A DNA stretch of 64,000 nt from Siphonodentalium dalli (GCA_032622095.1 CP136068.1:163453465-163517464), one strand, 5' to 3'. Shown: positions 9,271 to 19,652, counted from the stretch's first letter. Made by a program: numbers and translations. The notes: a model not told the origin generated them from the sequence alone.

Positions 9271-11127
9271 ATGGAAAAACTTAATGAAATGGCGTCACTC
9301 AATCTAAGAGACCCCATAGACCTATCTACTTCATTTGTCAAACTAGCAGAAACTGGCCCTCTGTCAGTCGATTTCACAACATACCTCTCATGGATCCTAC
9401 AATATCTTAGGAATACACCAAAAGGTACTTTCATTGACATGCTGTTAAATTCAACAAACAGTCGTTCAACAACCCTGAAGGGAATGCGTGCCTCTCTATT
9501 CGATGAGTTACTCAAACATGCGAGATCTGGAATTTTGGACATAAATGTCAACTGTGCACTCAAACAGCGTAGAGTCAACCGCGAAATACCAGACAGAGAA
9601 ACAGTGCTGGCTGTTAAATACTCGCATGATATTTATCATATGATGCTGTGCATTCTGGATGAAAAAGCTGAACACATAGCAGATATACTAACAGCACCTA
9701 AAGTCGTCATTGAAAATTCGCCATCAGATGAAATACCTACATATGCTGATTCAACAAAGAATGTGTCCGAAAATATAGATAATTCGAACGTGTTCGAACC
9801 AATTCACAGCCTTTCTGACCTATACAAGACAGTGTCCGAAATGAAGGAACAAAACAGAGAATACTCAGATAAACTGGCCCAAACGATGACCAAACTGATT
9901 GAGAAAATGAACTCAAATGATAAACTGATAAATCAGTTGTCGGAACGGATTGACGACATTGAGGAAAAGTTAGAGGCAAATGAACTTGACATTGAGCGCA
10001 CTGCTGACGAACGTTGCTCTGGTGTCTCCAAACTAAGAAGTGACATACGATGTATTAAAACTGACCACGTGACGATGCAAGACGAAATCCACACACTCAC
10101 AAAAACGGTTAATTCAAACACAGGATATATTGGAACGATTAAGGGAAAAGGAAAACAGAAACAAAACAAAGGATCAAAAACTTATGTGAAACACACCCCA
10201 AAGGAGGTAGATACACCGACCACGAACCCAGATGAAAATTCAAATGAATCACACGATGAACAGAAACCATCATCTGAAGACAGCTCAAACAAACCCACTA
10301 CATATGTGTCGGAAAATAATGTAACGGAAATCAACTTAACTGGCGATGACCTCGAGTCAAAGTGTATGAACAAAATGGACGAAAAACTCAATAAATTCTC
10401 AAAGGAATTTGCTTCCCTGTTCAAAGACTTTGCCAACAACACTTTAAATGGAATTGGTGTCGCATTCAATCACATGTACGCTCAACAGAGACTGCTTCAT
10501 CAGAAGCAACCTGATACCAACTCCCACACCTTCTCGTCCAGCCAGTGCTCCAGCACTCCAAAAAGCTCAAACAGTTCATATAACTCTATTCCTGTTAATG
10601 ACATGAACGAATCATACACTTCAGAGCGACAAAAACGCACCGATAATGTCGATCATGAACCAATACTACACCAATCAGCATCAAAACTAAAACAAAATGA
10701 TACACAAGTAGATTCGAAACAAATTAAACGAAATCAGATCAACGACGAACGCTATGAAAGTCGGCACACGAATCAACACCACAGGAGATCACAGACCCCT
10801 CCGAGTTACACTACGGTAGATACCGAAACGCCACGACGAAGACGGGGTACACCTATAAACACTATTCGTTTGTTCGTGAGTAATCTCGTCGATACTGTTT
10901 CATGTGAATCTATAAAGGATTTTCTGACAGATGCTGGAGTTCGATTCTCTATAGTGCGAATGATGCGTAGCCAAAGGGAGCATACTCTATCTGCACGAAT
11001 AAATATTCACGAGGATGACATTAACACAGCGACTGAAAAGAACTTCTGGCCACGCAATGTGTACTGCCGCTTATGGCTTTCAGAATCCGACTTTGACCAG
11101 AGACAGAATCATTACAGCGGTAACTGA
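9271..11127 (+). CDS. LINE ORF1 protein: coiled coil plus RRM-like C-terminus
   Basis: 618 codons starting at the first ATG of the frame. The frame stays open upstream through the antisense tRNA, but with no ATG. Residues about 180-285 form a long heptad-rich, Lys/Glu-rich coiled coil, expected to drive trimer or multimer formation. Residues about 290-520 are low-complexity, Ser/Thr/Asn/Lys-rich. Residues about 528-610 look like an RRM-type fold: TIRLFVSNL, IKDFLTDAGV, then HTLSARINI, ending FWPRNVYCRLW, typical of ORF1 proteins in CR1-like LINEs. I see no zinc knuckle. The protein should bind the element RNA as a cytoplasmic particle component. No frameshift or stop is present, so the copy may be functional. 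Confidence 0.85.
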   Translation: MEKLNEMASLNLRDPIDLSTSFVKLAETGPLSVDFTTYLSWILQYLRNTPKGTFIDMLLNSTNSRSTTLKGMRASLFDELLKHARSGILDINVNCALKQRRVNREIPDRETVLAVKYSHDIYHMMLCILDEKAEHIADILTAPKVVIENSPSDEIPTYADSTKNVSENIDNSNVFEPIHSLSDLYKTVSEMKEQNREYSDKLAQTMTKLIEKMNSNDKLINQLSERIDDIEEKLEANELDIERTADERCSGVSKLRSDIRCIKTDHVTMQDEIHTLTKTVNSNTGYIGTIKGKGKQKQNKGSKTYVKHTPKEVDTPTTNPDENSNESHDEQKPSSEDSSNKPTTYVSENNVTEINLTGDDLESKCMNKMDEKLNKFSKEFASLFKDFANNTLNGIGVAFNHMYAQQRLLHQKQPDTNSHTFSSSQCSSTPKSSNSSYNSIPVNDMNESYTSERQKRTDNVDHEPILHQSASKLKQNDTQVDSKQIKRNQINDERYESRHTNQHHRRSQTPPSYTTVDTETPRRRRGTPINTIRLFVSNLVDTVSCESIKDFLTDAGVRFSIVRMMRSQREHTLSARINIHEDDINTATEKNFWPRNVYCRLWLSESDFDQRQNHYSGN

Positions 11128-11222
11128 TATATTTGTGCATATTTATGCTATAATATATATAATTTTGTTGTTGTTGTCTTGAGACTATACATAATTATAA
11201 GCTGTTGTATACTATATCAAAA

Positions 11223-14200
11223 ATGACGCATGCTCAGGTATCTCTCGCCACTTGGAATTGTACAGGCATTGCAGCATCATCCGATTCCTTATCTGGTGCA
11301 TATTTAAATAACATGATCCACGAGAGAAACATAGATATATGTGGTATCAGTGAACATTGGCTTCATGAACACAATTCGCATATTCTCGAACCTATGCTAG
11401 CCAATTACAAATGCCATATTGTATGCGATTTCTCACAAAGGCTGCCCCATCAGCGGGGGAGACATAAAGGCGGTGTAGCGCTTATTTGGAAGGAAGTACT
11501 GGATCCATACGTCTCGACCATACAAATTGATGACGATAGAATTTGCGGTATCCAAGTAGAATTACCAGATGCAGACTATCTTTATATATTCCAAGTTTAT
11601 CTACCGTCAACCAACTACACCGACGAATTTCATTTACAATATTTGCAATCGCTTGGTGACATAATAGATACATATTTTCCCCTAGGCCATGTTATTATCA
11701 TGGGCGACTTTAACTGCTCACTTTCGAAATCACGCCCGAGAGACAACTCACTCCGTAAACTGCTTGAACCAAAACAATTTACACCAGTCAATGACAGTCG
11801 TCTTTGTGTTGGTAGACAAGCTACATGTATTCCTACCTCTGGTGGCGAGGGAACTTCTATTGATTATGTTTTTTCTTCGCAAAGCGACATGAATATGACT
11901 CTTGTGTATGCTGAAATAATTAATGACGATGCTACTGATGTGTCAAATCATAGGCCCATTGTATGTTTATTTAAATGCGATATTCAATATAGCAGTTCCG
12001 AACGGCAGACAGGTAGCTCGACCCAATTTTATAACTGGAAGAAATTTAAATCCTCACCAAATTCAACTACTATATATAAACGCAGTCTTGAATCATTTCT
12101 ACCGCAAAACAACAACATCAACAACCGAGATGAAGTAGACGCTCTTTATAATTCTATAATCTCCGCTATCCAGAGAGCATCCAGTGAAACGATTCCACAA
12201 AAAACGTTCAAAAGCTACCTTAAGCCCTTTTGGAACTGCCGATTGAAGGACTTACATTCTATGATGAGAATACACAGACGGAATTGGATCAATGCTGGTA
12301 AACCACGAGAAACGAACAACACATTGTATGCAGAATATAAAACTACAAAATGCACTTTCAGACGTGAATTTAGACAATGCTGCAATCAATTTCTAAGCGA
12401 ACGCAATACTAAATTAGACAGAGCCGCCGAAGTAGATCAAGGATCGTTCTTTAAAATAATGAAATCTCGGCGCAACCATGAAAATAGACCAAATAAGATG
12501 TTTGAATACAACGGATCTACCCTGCGAAATTCCTCAGACATTTCAAAGGGATGGGCCGACTACTTCGAGTCACTTTACAAACCTCTGGCACACGATAGCT
12601 TTGATCACAGTCACTTTCAATTCGTAAACGACACTGTCGATTTCCTCGCCAACGACAGAGTATGTGAAATGGGGAGTAACTCTAAATATGTCACAGAAGC
12701 CGTACACCAAGATGAGATAGAGATTGCATTGAAAACTCTCAACTTAAACAAAGCCGCGGGTTGGGATAATGTATACAATGAAAACTTGGTCCTTGGTGGT
12801 ACAGCACTGATCAAATGCCTAGCTGCACTATTGACTGGTATCATGCAATTCTCCTATATACCAGAACATGCTAAGATTGGGGTAATAGTTCCTCTATATA
12901 AAGGAGGCAACAAACCCCGAAAGTTGTTTGACAGCTATCGCGCGATAACCCTGCTCCCTGCCATTTACAAACTGCTTGAGAAAGTTATCTTATCAAGACT
13001 CAATTCTCACGTACCCAATATGGTAAAAGTACACAAACTGCAACACGGTTTTCAGAAGGGTGTCAACTGTCTTATGGACTCATTTATCATACACGAATCT
13101 AAAGCATTTGCATTAGAAAACAACAGTATATTATTCACATGTTTCCTTGATGTCCATAAGGCATTTGACACCGTCTGGATTGACGGTTTGCTATATAAGC
13201 TGCACATGCTTGGCTTTGGTGGAAAATCATGGCTACTGTTTCATCAGATGCTTAAAGGTACCTCTTGTTTCGTAAAATACGGAGATTGCCAGTCCAGGCA
13301 ATTTCAAATAGAGCAAGGAACAAAACAAGGAGGCGTTATTTCACCTCTTTTTTACATGCTCTTTGTTGACCAACTTTTGGTAGAACTGGCAAACTCGGGA
13401 GCAGGGCTGAATATGTATTCTGTAAACTGTTCATGCCCAACACAAGCTGATGACATGACACTTCTCTCTGTTTCGGAAAAAGGTCTTCAGCAGCTACTGA
13501 CTATATGCACCAATTACAGTCGAAAATGGAGGTATCGATATAATGAACAAAAGTCAGTTGTTATTGTCTTTAATGAAAGTAAAAATGAGCACAATAAGAC
13601 GAGTACTAACAGGGCATGGACTCTGTGCGGGAAACAGGTATCTGAAGTTGAAAGTCTTACACACTTAGGTGTCCCTATACATAAGCATAATCAAAACGGT
13701 GAATTCATTGACGAAATAAAACAGAAGCTTAGGTCAAGCTATTTTGCTATGTCCAACATCGGTATGTATGCTGGAGGTATAACACCAGTCAGCAGTAGGA
13801 CAATCTATACATCTATAATATTGCCAAAAGGTCTCTTTGGATGCGAACTGCTATGTGGCTTGACCGATTCAGATGTATTATCCCTGGAAAGAACTCACCG
13901 ATTTTGCCTTAAAAAGATCCAAGGTTTGCATTCCAAAACACGGACCAACATTGTAGAAGGGTTGCTGGGAATAGGAAATATTCACAGTTTTATTGAAAAA
14001 AAGAAGCTTCTCTTCTTCGGAAGTCTATGCGCCCTCACAACTGAGAAGGCAGCCAAATCGGTTTTCTTATTAAGGCTGCACTCGTTCTTCATAGATGGGG
14101 TTTCGGGAAAATCCTTCATTTCCGATATTGCAAATATTCTGGGTAACCACCAGTTGATGTCGTATTTTACAAATTATGTTTCTGAAAGTGAATTCCCAAC

Positions 14201-14750
14201 AAAGTCGTCATGGAAAAGTATAGTGCGCAAGGCAATATCTGAATATTCAGAACACGGATGGAAAAGCGCGGTGATCGGTGACAAATCACTCAGTCGCTTT
14301 CATGTTATACACCCACAGTTATCAGTCTCCCATTTGTGGCGTTGCTGTCGAAAGTTCCCTAGACACAAAATGGCATACCTGACTGTGGCCGGTATCATGG
14401 CTTGTACTGAGTCCGTGTTTGTAACTTGCAACAAATGTGGTGTTGCTTACGATGATCTCCCTCAACACGTCATCATTAACTGCCCCGCCATTGCGGAATA
14501 TCGAAACGACATATGGTATGAGTTAATGAACCAGTTCAATATTCAATGTATTCTCAAACTAGACAGCCTTTGCCCAGATGTACAATTGAATGTATTTCTC
14601 ACTGCACGTCCACCGGAGTTATTTGATTTAATTGATGAAGCTGACTTATTCACAGACTTTGTAGTATGCAGTACGTATTGTTTGTGGAAAGCTTATACCA
14701 CGCAATCTCAAATATTACCGACATGCAGTGATGATAGTAATAATTCATGA
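11223..14750 (+). CDS. LINE ORF2: APE endonuclease and reverse transcriptase
   Basis: 1175 residues from the first ATG at 11223. The endonuclease has the expected order of motifs: TWNCTG (N12), SEHW (E44), MGDFN (D162/N164), IDYVF (D214) and SNHRPI (H243). The reverse transcriptase follows: AAGWDN, the DSYRAITLLP region, FLDVHKAFD (catalytic Asp near 643), GTKQGGVISP, and an active-site box QADD (741-744) in place of the usual F/YADD. The thumb region has HLGVPIHK. A C-terminal CCHC motif is C1069-x2-C1072-x9-H1082-x4-C1087. The protein would nick target DNA and prime reverse transcription from it. All catalytic acidic residues are present and the frame is unbroken. Confidence 0.95.
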   Translation: MTHAQVSLATWNCTGIAASSDSLSGAYLNNMIHERNIDICGISEHWLHEHNSHILEPMLANYKCHIVCDFSQRLPHQRGRHKGGVALIWKEVLDPYVSTIQIDDDRICGIQVELPDADYLYIFQVYLPSTNYTDEFHLQYLQSLGDIIDTYFPLGHVIIMGDFNCSLSKSRPRDNSLRKLLEPKQFTPVNDSRLCVGRQATCIPTSGGEGTSIDYVFSSQSDMNMTLVYAEIINDDATDVSNHRPIVCLFKCDIQYSSSERQTGSSTQFYNWKKFKSSPNSTTIYKRSLESFLPQNNNINNRDEVDALYNSIISAIQRASSETIPQKTFKSYLKPFWNCRLKDLHSMMRIHRRNWINAGKPRETNNTLYAEYKTTKCTFRREFRQCCNQFLSERNTKLDRAAEVDQGSFFKIMKSRRNHENRPNKMFEYNGSTLRNSSDISKGWADYFESLYKPLAHDSFDHSHFQFVNDTVDFLANDRVCEMGSNSKYVTEAVHQDEIEIALKTLNLNKAAGWDNVYNENLVLGGTALIKCLAALLTGIMQFSYIPEHAKIGVIVPLYKGGNKPRKLFDSYRAITLLPAIYKLLEKVILSRLNSHVPNMVKVHKLQHGFQKGVNCLMDSFIIHESKAFALENNSILFTCFLDVHKAFDTVWIDGLLYKLHMLGFGGKSWLLFHQMLKGTSCFVKYGDCQSRQFQIEQGTKQGGVISPLFYMLFVDQLLVELANSGAGLNMYSVNCSCPTQADDMTLLSVSEKGLQQLLTICTNYSRKWRYRYNEQKSVVIVFNESKNEHNKTSTNRAWTLCGKQVSEVESLTHLGVPIHKHNQNGEFIDEIKQKLRSSYFAMSNIGMYAGGITPVSSRTIYTSIILPKGLFGCELLCGLTDSDVLSLERTHRFCLKKIQGLHSKTRTNIVEGLLGIGNIHSFIEKKKLLFFGSLCALTTEKAAKSVFLLRLHSFFIDGVSGKSFISDIANILGNHQLMSYFTNYVSESEFPTKSSWKSIVRKAISEYSEHGWKSAVIGDKSLSRFHVIHPQLSVSHLWRCCRKFPRHKMAYLTVAGIMACTESVFVTCNKCGVAYDDLPQHVIINCPAIAEYRNDIWYELMNQFNIQCILKLDSLCPDVQLNVFLTARPPELFDLIDEADLFTDFVVCSTYCLWKAYTTQSQILPTCSDDSNNS

Positions 14751-14896
14751 ATATTATCAATGAGGACGCCGATAAAACGTCGGTAACTGATGTACATGCT
14801 CTATTTCACATCCGCATGAACACATGTTTGTGTATATTTATATATGTTGACCCGTATATAGAGTCGGTTTGAATGATCAGGTTAGCATATAACGAA

Positions 14897-15004
14897 TGAT
14901 GTATGTCCGTCGTGTGTGAGTATATGTGTGTATGCATATATGTAAGGGTGTATTTGTATGTGTATAAGTATGTGAATGCATGTGCGTGCATACGTGTGTG
15001 GTGT

Positions 15005-15068
<64 letters not shown>

Positions 15069-15153
15069 GTATGTATGTATATATATGTGTATATATATGT
15101 GTATATATATGTGTGTATATATGTATATATATATATATATATATATGTATATG

Positions 15154-15184
<31 letters not shown>

Positions 15185-15281
15185 ATATGTGTATGTATGT
15201 GTATGTATGTATGTAATTGTGTATGTGTGTTTATATGTATGTATATGCGTATATATGTATGCATATGTGTAGTTAAGTATG
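14897..15281. repeat. Compound TA/TG/TATG microsatellite in the LINE 3' region
   Basis: A run of (ta)n at 15007-15051 is followed by interleaved tg, tatg and ta tracts to about 15281. The 100-aa frames across it (I/Y/V- or T/H/Y-rich) are artefacts of simple sequence. The tract lies in the 3' untranslated part of the CR1-like LINE. Confidence 0.9.
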
Positions 15282-15616
15282 TAAGATAGGGCCATCCTGT
15301 ATGTGCGCCCGTGTTGTTTGTAACTGCACGTGGACGTTTAGTCTGCGAGACTACACAGGTGTTCTGTTTGTGTTGTATCCATTTGTTAAAAAGTTTATGT
15401 GCTTTTCATGTCAATTCTCTTTTGTCAAACAATGTATGCATATATATATGTAACCTGTAATTATGTTATTACTGCTCTCCGAAATTGGAGGAAATAAAGG
15501 TATATATATATATATGTCATTTCGACGAGGATACGCATAATTATGATGCATGCGCAATTAATCTCAAAACCAGGGGACACACTAAAGCGGAAAGTTATTA
15601 ACAAAACATATTTTAT

Positions 15617-15698
15617 TGGCAGCGGTGGGATTCGAACCCACGCCTCCGAAGAGACTGGTGCCTAAAACCAGCGCCTTAGACCACTCGGCCACGCTACC
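15617..15698 (-). tRNA. tRNA-Leu-TAG: tRNA-Leu(UAG), first after the LINE
   Basis: Intact copy; the flank has atgatgcatgc where other units have atgacgcatgc. Confidence 0.95.
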
Positions 15699-15750
15699 TG
15701 ATGGTGAATGTGCAATGTCAATATCACTCACACTTCCTAAATATATCGAT

Positions 15751-15824
15751 GGCTCCTTAGCTCAGTTGGTTAGAGCGCCAGTCTAGTAAACTGGAGGTCG
15801 AGAGTTCGAATCCCTCAGGAGCCT
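15751..15824 (+). tRNA. tRNA-Thr-AGT: tRNA-Thr(AGU), first Thr, post-LINE partial unit
   Basis: GAGAG T-stem form, otherwise intact. Confidence 0.94.
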
Positions 15825-16036
15825 TTTTGTTAGTTGAACAATAAAGGTGGATTTTCGTTTCAAATTTTATTCAATTTTAAACAAAGTTAAGAGTTTATTA
15901 TTGCCATGCCGCCTCAAAAATATAATTGCATACCGCCTCAAAACCAAAATGTTGTATATCATTATGTTGTCTTGAGAAAACATTTATAAACTAAGAAATA
16001 CTGAAACAGAATAAAAAGGAAAGACAAAAAATTTAC

Positions 16037-16109
16037 CACCTCCGACGGGACTCGAACCCGCAATCCCCGGCTTAGGAGGCCGGTGCCTTATCCATTAGGC
16101 CACGGAGGC
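16037..16109 (-). tRNA. tRNA-Arg-CCT: tRNA-Arg(CCU), post-LINE partial unit
   Basis: Intact copy; anticodon CCU. Confidence 0.94.
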
Positions 16110-16266
16110 TTATACCATTTCTGTCGTGATTACTCTTATGTATTCGCATGTATTGTTCATGGCATAGTCTTGCTAAAATGAATTTGAGATCTTTTTCACG
16201 AAGCTGATAACTGCGACACACCGCGATGTACATAAAAATAACGTAAAAATCGATTAAAATATTCAA

Positions 16267-16348
16267 CGACGAGGATGGGATTCGAACCCACGCGGGGAAT
16301 CCTCAATGGATTAGCAGTCCATCGCCTTAACCACTCGGCCACCTCGTC
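16267..16348 (-). tRNA. tRNA-Ser-GCT: tRNA-Ser(GCU), variable-arm variant
   Basis: The variable arm reads GAGGATTCCCC instead of GGGGTTTCCCC, so it is imperfectly paired. The rest is standard. This is the most diverged Ser(GCU) copy. Seryl-tRNA synthetase reads the long variable arm, so charging efficiency could differ. Confidence 0.9.
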
Positions 16349-16443
16349 TTGTGAAATGCAGACACTAATTTGCAGTTTGATTGGTGACCATTGCAAAAAG
16401 AGACGAACAATGATCACCGTCTCGCGAGAAATAATAATCGCCT

Positions 16444-16502
16444 GGCTCCTTAGCTCAGTTGGTTAGAGCGCCAGTCTAGTAAACTGGAGGTCGAGGGTTC
16501 GA
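16444..16502 (+). pseudogene. tRNA-Thr(AGU), second Thr, truncated in the T loop
   Basis: The gene matches other second-Thr copies through gagggttcga, then jumps to the spacer that normally follows the first Thr gene (tcgtttcaaa). The 3' half of the T arm and the 3' acceptor strand are gone, so it is not functional. Confidence 0.93.
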
Positions 16503-16684
16503 TCGTTTCAAATTTTATTCAATTTTAAACAAAGTTAAGAGTTTATTATTGCCATGCCGCCTCAAAAATATAATTGCATACCGCCTCAAAACCAAAATGT
16601 TGTATATCATTATGTTGTCTTGAGAAAACATTTATAAACTAAGAAATACTGAAACAGAATAAAAAGGAAAGACAAAAAATTTAC

Positions 16685-16757
16685 CACCTCCGACGGGACT
16701 CGAACCCGCAATCCCCGGCTTAGGAGGCCGGTGCCTTATCCATTAGGCCACGGAGGC
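16685..16757 (-). tRNA. tRNA-Arg-CCT: tRNA-Arg(CCU), slipped-register unit
   Basis: Intact; lies only 648 bp after the previous Arg copy because of the register slip at 16502. Confidence 0.94.
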
Positions 16758-16914
16758 TTATACCATTTCTGTCGTGATTACTCTTATGTATTCGCATGTA
16801 TTGTTCATGGCATAGTCTTGCTAAAATGAATTTGAGATCTTTTTCACGAAGCTGATAACTGCGACACACCGCGATGTACATAAAAATAACGTAAAAATCG
16901 ATTAAAATATTCAA

Positions 16915-16996
16915 CGACGAGGATGGGATTCGAACCCACGCGGGGAAACCCCAATGGATTAGCAGTCCATCGCCTTAACCACTCGGCCACCTCGTC
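16915..16996 (-). tRNA. tRNA-Ser-GCT: tRNA-Ser(GCU), slipped-register unit
   Basis: Intact with the standard variable arm. Confidence 0.95.
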
Positions 16997-17091
16997 TTGT
17001 GAAATGCAGACACTAATTTGCAGTTTGATTGGTGACCATTGCAAAAAGAGACGAACAATGATCACCGTCTCGCGAGAAATAATAATCGCCT

Positions 17092-17165
17092 GGCTCCTTA
17101 GCTCAGTTGGTTAGAGCGCCAGTCTAGTAAACTGGAGGTCGAGGGTTCGAATCCCTCAGGAGCCT
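17092..17165 (+). tRNA. tRNA-Thr-AGT: tRNA-Thr(AGU), second Thr, slipped-register unit
   Basis: Intact, paired T stem. Confidence 0.95.
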
Positions 17166-17429
17166 TTTTGGTTCAAAGTTTAAGTTTTTTTGTGTTTTGC
17201 AATTAGAAATGTCAGCCAGCCGTCTAATGTTGACCATTAACGGTTTGTAACTGGGACTTTGGGTTTCATTTACAATATACTGGTTCTGAGGAAATTCTCA
17301 CATTACTTAACTTGATAATGAGGCCGGTTTAAGAACACTCATACAATTGTGAGATGTACGTCAATATCTAATTTTTTGTCATAACTGCACCAAAAGGCAT
17401 AAGTAAAATGCGACCAAAAAAACAAAATT

Positions 17430-17511
17430 CGCTGCGAGCAGGGTTCGAACCTGCGCGGGAAATTCCCATTGGATTTCAAGTCCAACGCCTTAACCACTCG
17501 GCCATCGCAGC
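17430..17511 (-). tRNA. tRNA-Ser-TGA: tRNA-Ser(UGA), slipped-register unit
   Basis: Intact copy; anticodon UGA. Confidence 0.95.
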
Positions 17512-17731
17512 TGTCGAGGTATTTTCAACTGGAACGCTATTCTCACTGAACTGAATCTATTGAATGCATTCTGCGTTGATTTCACATTACATTAATTGTG
17601 ATTTCGGGATATACCCACTATCTTTGCAGTAGTTGTTCAAATTAATATATACATGTATCTAATTGAGTCGAAACGAAAATTCTCCCAAACTGTGGAGAAA
17701 ATTGAATCTTAAAAAGAAAATAAAACGATTC

Positions 17732-17813
17732 CGCTGCGAGCAGGATTCGAACCTGCGAGGGCAGTGCCCATTGGATTTCGAGTCCAACGCCTTAACCACT
17801 CGGCCATCGCAGC
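17732..17813 (-). tRNA. tRNA-Ser-CGA: tRNA-Ser(CGA), right unit 1
   Basis: Opens the run of six complete cassettes. Confidence 0.95.
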
Positions 17814-17958
17814 AACACTGTTGAATGACCGTACACTGCTACTTAAGTTGGCTATATGTCATTTCGACGAGGATACGCATAATTATGACGCATGCGCAAT
17901 TAATCTCAAAACCAGGGGACACACTAATGCGGAAAGTTATTAACAAAACATATTTTAT

Positions 17959-18040
17959 TGGCAGCGGTGGGATTCGAACCCACGCCTCCGAAGAGACTGG
18001 TGCCTAAAACCAGCGCCTTAGACCACTCGGCCACGCTACC
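17959..18040 (-). tRNA. tRNA-Leu-TAG: tRNA-Leu(UAG), right unit 1
   Basis: Intact; anticodon UAG. Confidence 0.95.
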
Positions 18041-18092
18041 TGATGGTGAATGTGCAATGTCAATATCACTCACACTTCCTAAATATATCGAT

Positions 18093-18166
18093 GGCTCCTT
18101 AGCTCAGTTGGTTAGAGCGCCAGTCTAGTAAACTGGAGGTCGAGAGTTCGAATCCCTCAGGAGCCT
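18093..18166 (+). tRNA. tRNA-Thr-AGT: tRNA-Thr(AGU), first, right unit 1
   Basis: GAGAG form. Confidence 0.94.
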
Positions 18167-18378
18167 TTTTGTTAGTTGAACAATAAAGGTGGATTTTCGT
18201 TTCAAATTTTATTCAATTTTAAACAAAGTTAAGAGTTTATTATTGCCATGCCGCCTCAAAAATATAATTGCATACCGCCTCAAAACCAAAATGTTGTATA
18301 TCATTATGTTGTCTTGAGAAAACATTTATAAACTAAGAAATACTGAAACAGAATAAAAAGGAAAGACAAAAAATTTAC

Positions 18379-18451
18379 CACCTCCGACGGGACTCGAACC
18401 CGCAATCCCCGGCTTAGGAGGCCGGTGCCTTATCCATTAGGCCACGGAGGC
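18379..18451 (-). tRNA. tRNA-Arg-CCT: tRNA-Arg(CCU), right unit 1
   Basis: Intact; anticodon CCU. Confidence 0.94.
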
Positions 18452-18608
18452 TTATACCATTTCTGTCGTGATTACTCTTATGTATTCGCATGTATTGTTC
18501 ATGGCATAGTCTTGCTAAAATGAATTTGAGATCTTTTTCACGAAGCTGATAACTGCGACACACCGCGATGTACATAAAAATAACGTAAAAATCGATTAAA
18601 ATATTCAA

Positions 18609-18690
18609 CGACGAGGATGGGATTCGAACCCACGCGGGGAAACCCCAATGGATTAGCAGTCCATCGCCTTAACCACTCGGCCACCTCGTC
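18609..18690 (-). tRNA. tRNA-Ser-GCT: tRNA-Ser(GCU), right unit 1
   Basis: Intact; anticodon GCU. Confidence 0.95.
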
Positions 18691-18785
18691 TTGTGAAATG
18701 CAGACACTAATTTGCAGTTTGATTGGTGACCATTGCAAAAAGAGACGAACAATGATCACCGTCTCGCGAGAAATAATAATCGCCT

Positions 18786-18859
18786 GGCTCCTTAGCTCAG
18801 TTGGTTAGAGCGCCAGTCTAGTAAACTGGAGGTCGAGGGTTCGAATCCCTCAGGAGCCT
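18786..18859 (+). tRNA. tRNA-Thr-AGT: tRNA-Thr(AGU), second, right unit 1
   Basis: GAGGG form. Confidence 0.95.
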
Positions 18860-19123
18860 TTTTGGTTCAAAGTTTAAGTTTTTTTGTGTTTTGCAATTAG
18901 AAATGTCAGCCAGCCGTCTAATGTTGACCATTAACGGTTTGTAACTGGGACTTTGGGTTTCATTTACAATATACTGGTTCTGAGGAAATTCTCACATTAC
19001 TTAACTTGATAATGAGGCCGGTTTAAGAACACTCATACAATTGTGAGATGTACGTCAATATCTAATTTTTTGTCATAACTGCACCAAAAGGCATAAGTAA
19101 AATGCGACCAAAAAAACAAAATT

Positions 19124-19205
19124 CGCTGCGAGCAGGGTTCGAACCTGCGCGGGAAATTCCCATTGGATTTCAAGTCCAACGCCTTAACCACTCGGCCATC
19201 GCAGC
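19124..19205 (-). tRNA. tRNA-Ser-TGA: tRNA-Ser(UGA), right unit 1
   Basis: Intact; anticodon UGA. Confidence 0.95.
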
Positions 19206-19425
19206 TGTCGAGGTATTTTCAACTGGAACGCTATTCTCACTGAACTGAATCTATTGAATGCATTCTGCGTTGATTTCACATTACATTAATTGTGATTTCG
19301 GGATATACCCACTATCTTTGCAGTAGTTGTTCAAATTAATATATACATGTATCTAATTGAGTCGAAACGAAAATTCTCCCAAACTGTGGAGAAAATTGAA
19401 TCTTAAAAAGAAAATAAAACGATTC

Positions 19426-19507
19426 CGCTGCGAGCAGGATTCGAACCTGCGAGGGCAGTGCCCATTGGATTTCGAGTCCAACGCCTTAACCACTCGGCCA
19501 TCGCAGC
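19426..19507 (-). tRNA. tRNA-Ser-CGA: tRNA-Ser(CGA), right unit 2
   Basis: Intact; anticodon CGA. Confidence 0.95.
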
Positions 19508-19652
19508 AACACTGTTGAATGACCGTACACTGCTACTTAAGTTGGCTATATGTCATTTCGACGAGGATACGCATAATTATGACGCATGCGCAATTAATCT
19601 CAAAACCAGGGGACACACTAATGCGGAAAGTTATTAACAAAACATATTTTAT

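Larger units (their letters stand above)
9222..15510 (+). mobile_element. CR1-like non-LTR retrotransposon with two intact ORFs
   Basis: A 6.3-kb element lies between two pieces of the tRNA array. It contains ORF1 (9271-11127), a 95-bp gap, ORF2 (11223-14750) and about 760 bp of 3' sequence including a TA/TG microsatellite. The 3' end has a short hairpin (ctcc/ggag near 15477-15490), then aaataaagg and a TA run, in place of a long poly(A) tail. That style, APE-type endonuclease and a C-terminal CCHC motif suit the CR1/Jockey group (inferred). The 5' part before the ORF1 ATG is only 49 bp, so the element may be slightly 5'-truncated. The array resumes at a position 346 bp later in the cassette register, so no simple target duplication is visible. 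Confidence 0.9.

Noticed and set aside
14903-15295. Several frames of Ile/Tyr/Val or Thr/His repeats
   Set aside because: Pure product of TA/TG simple repeats.
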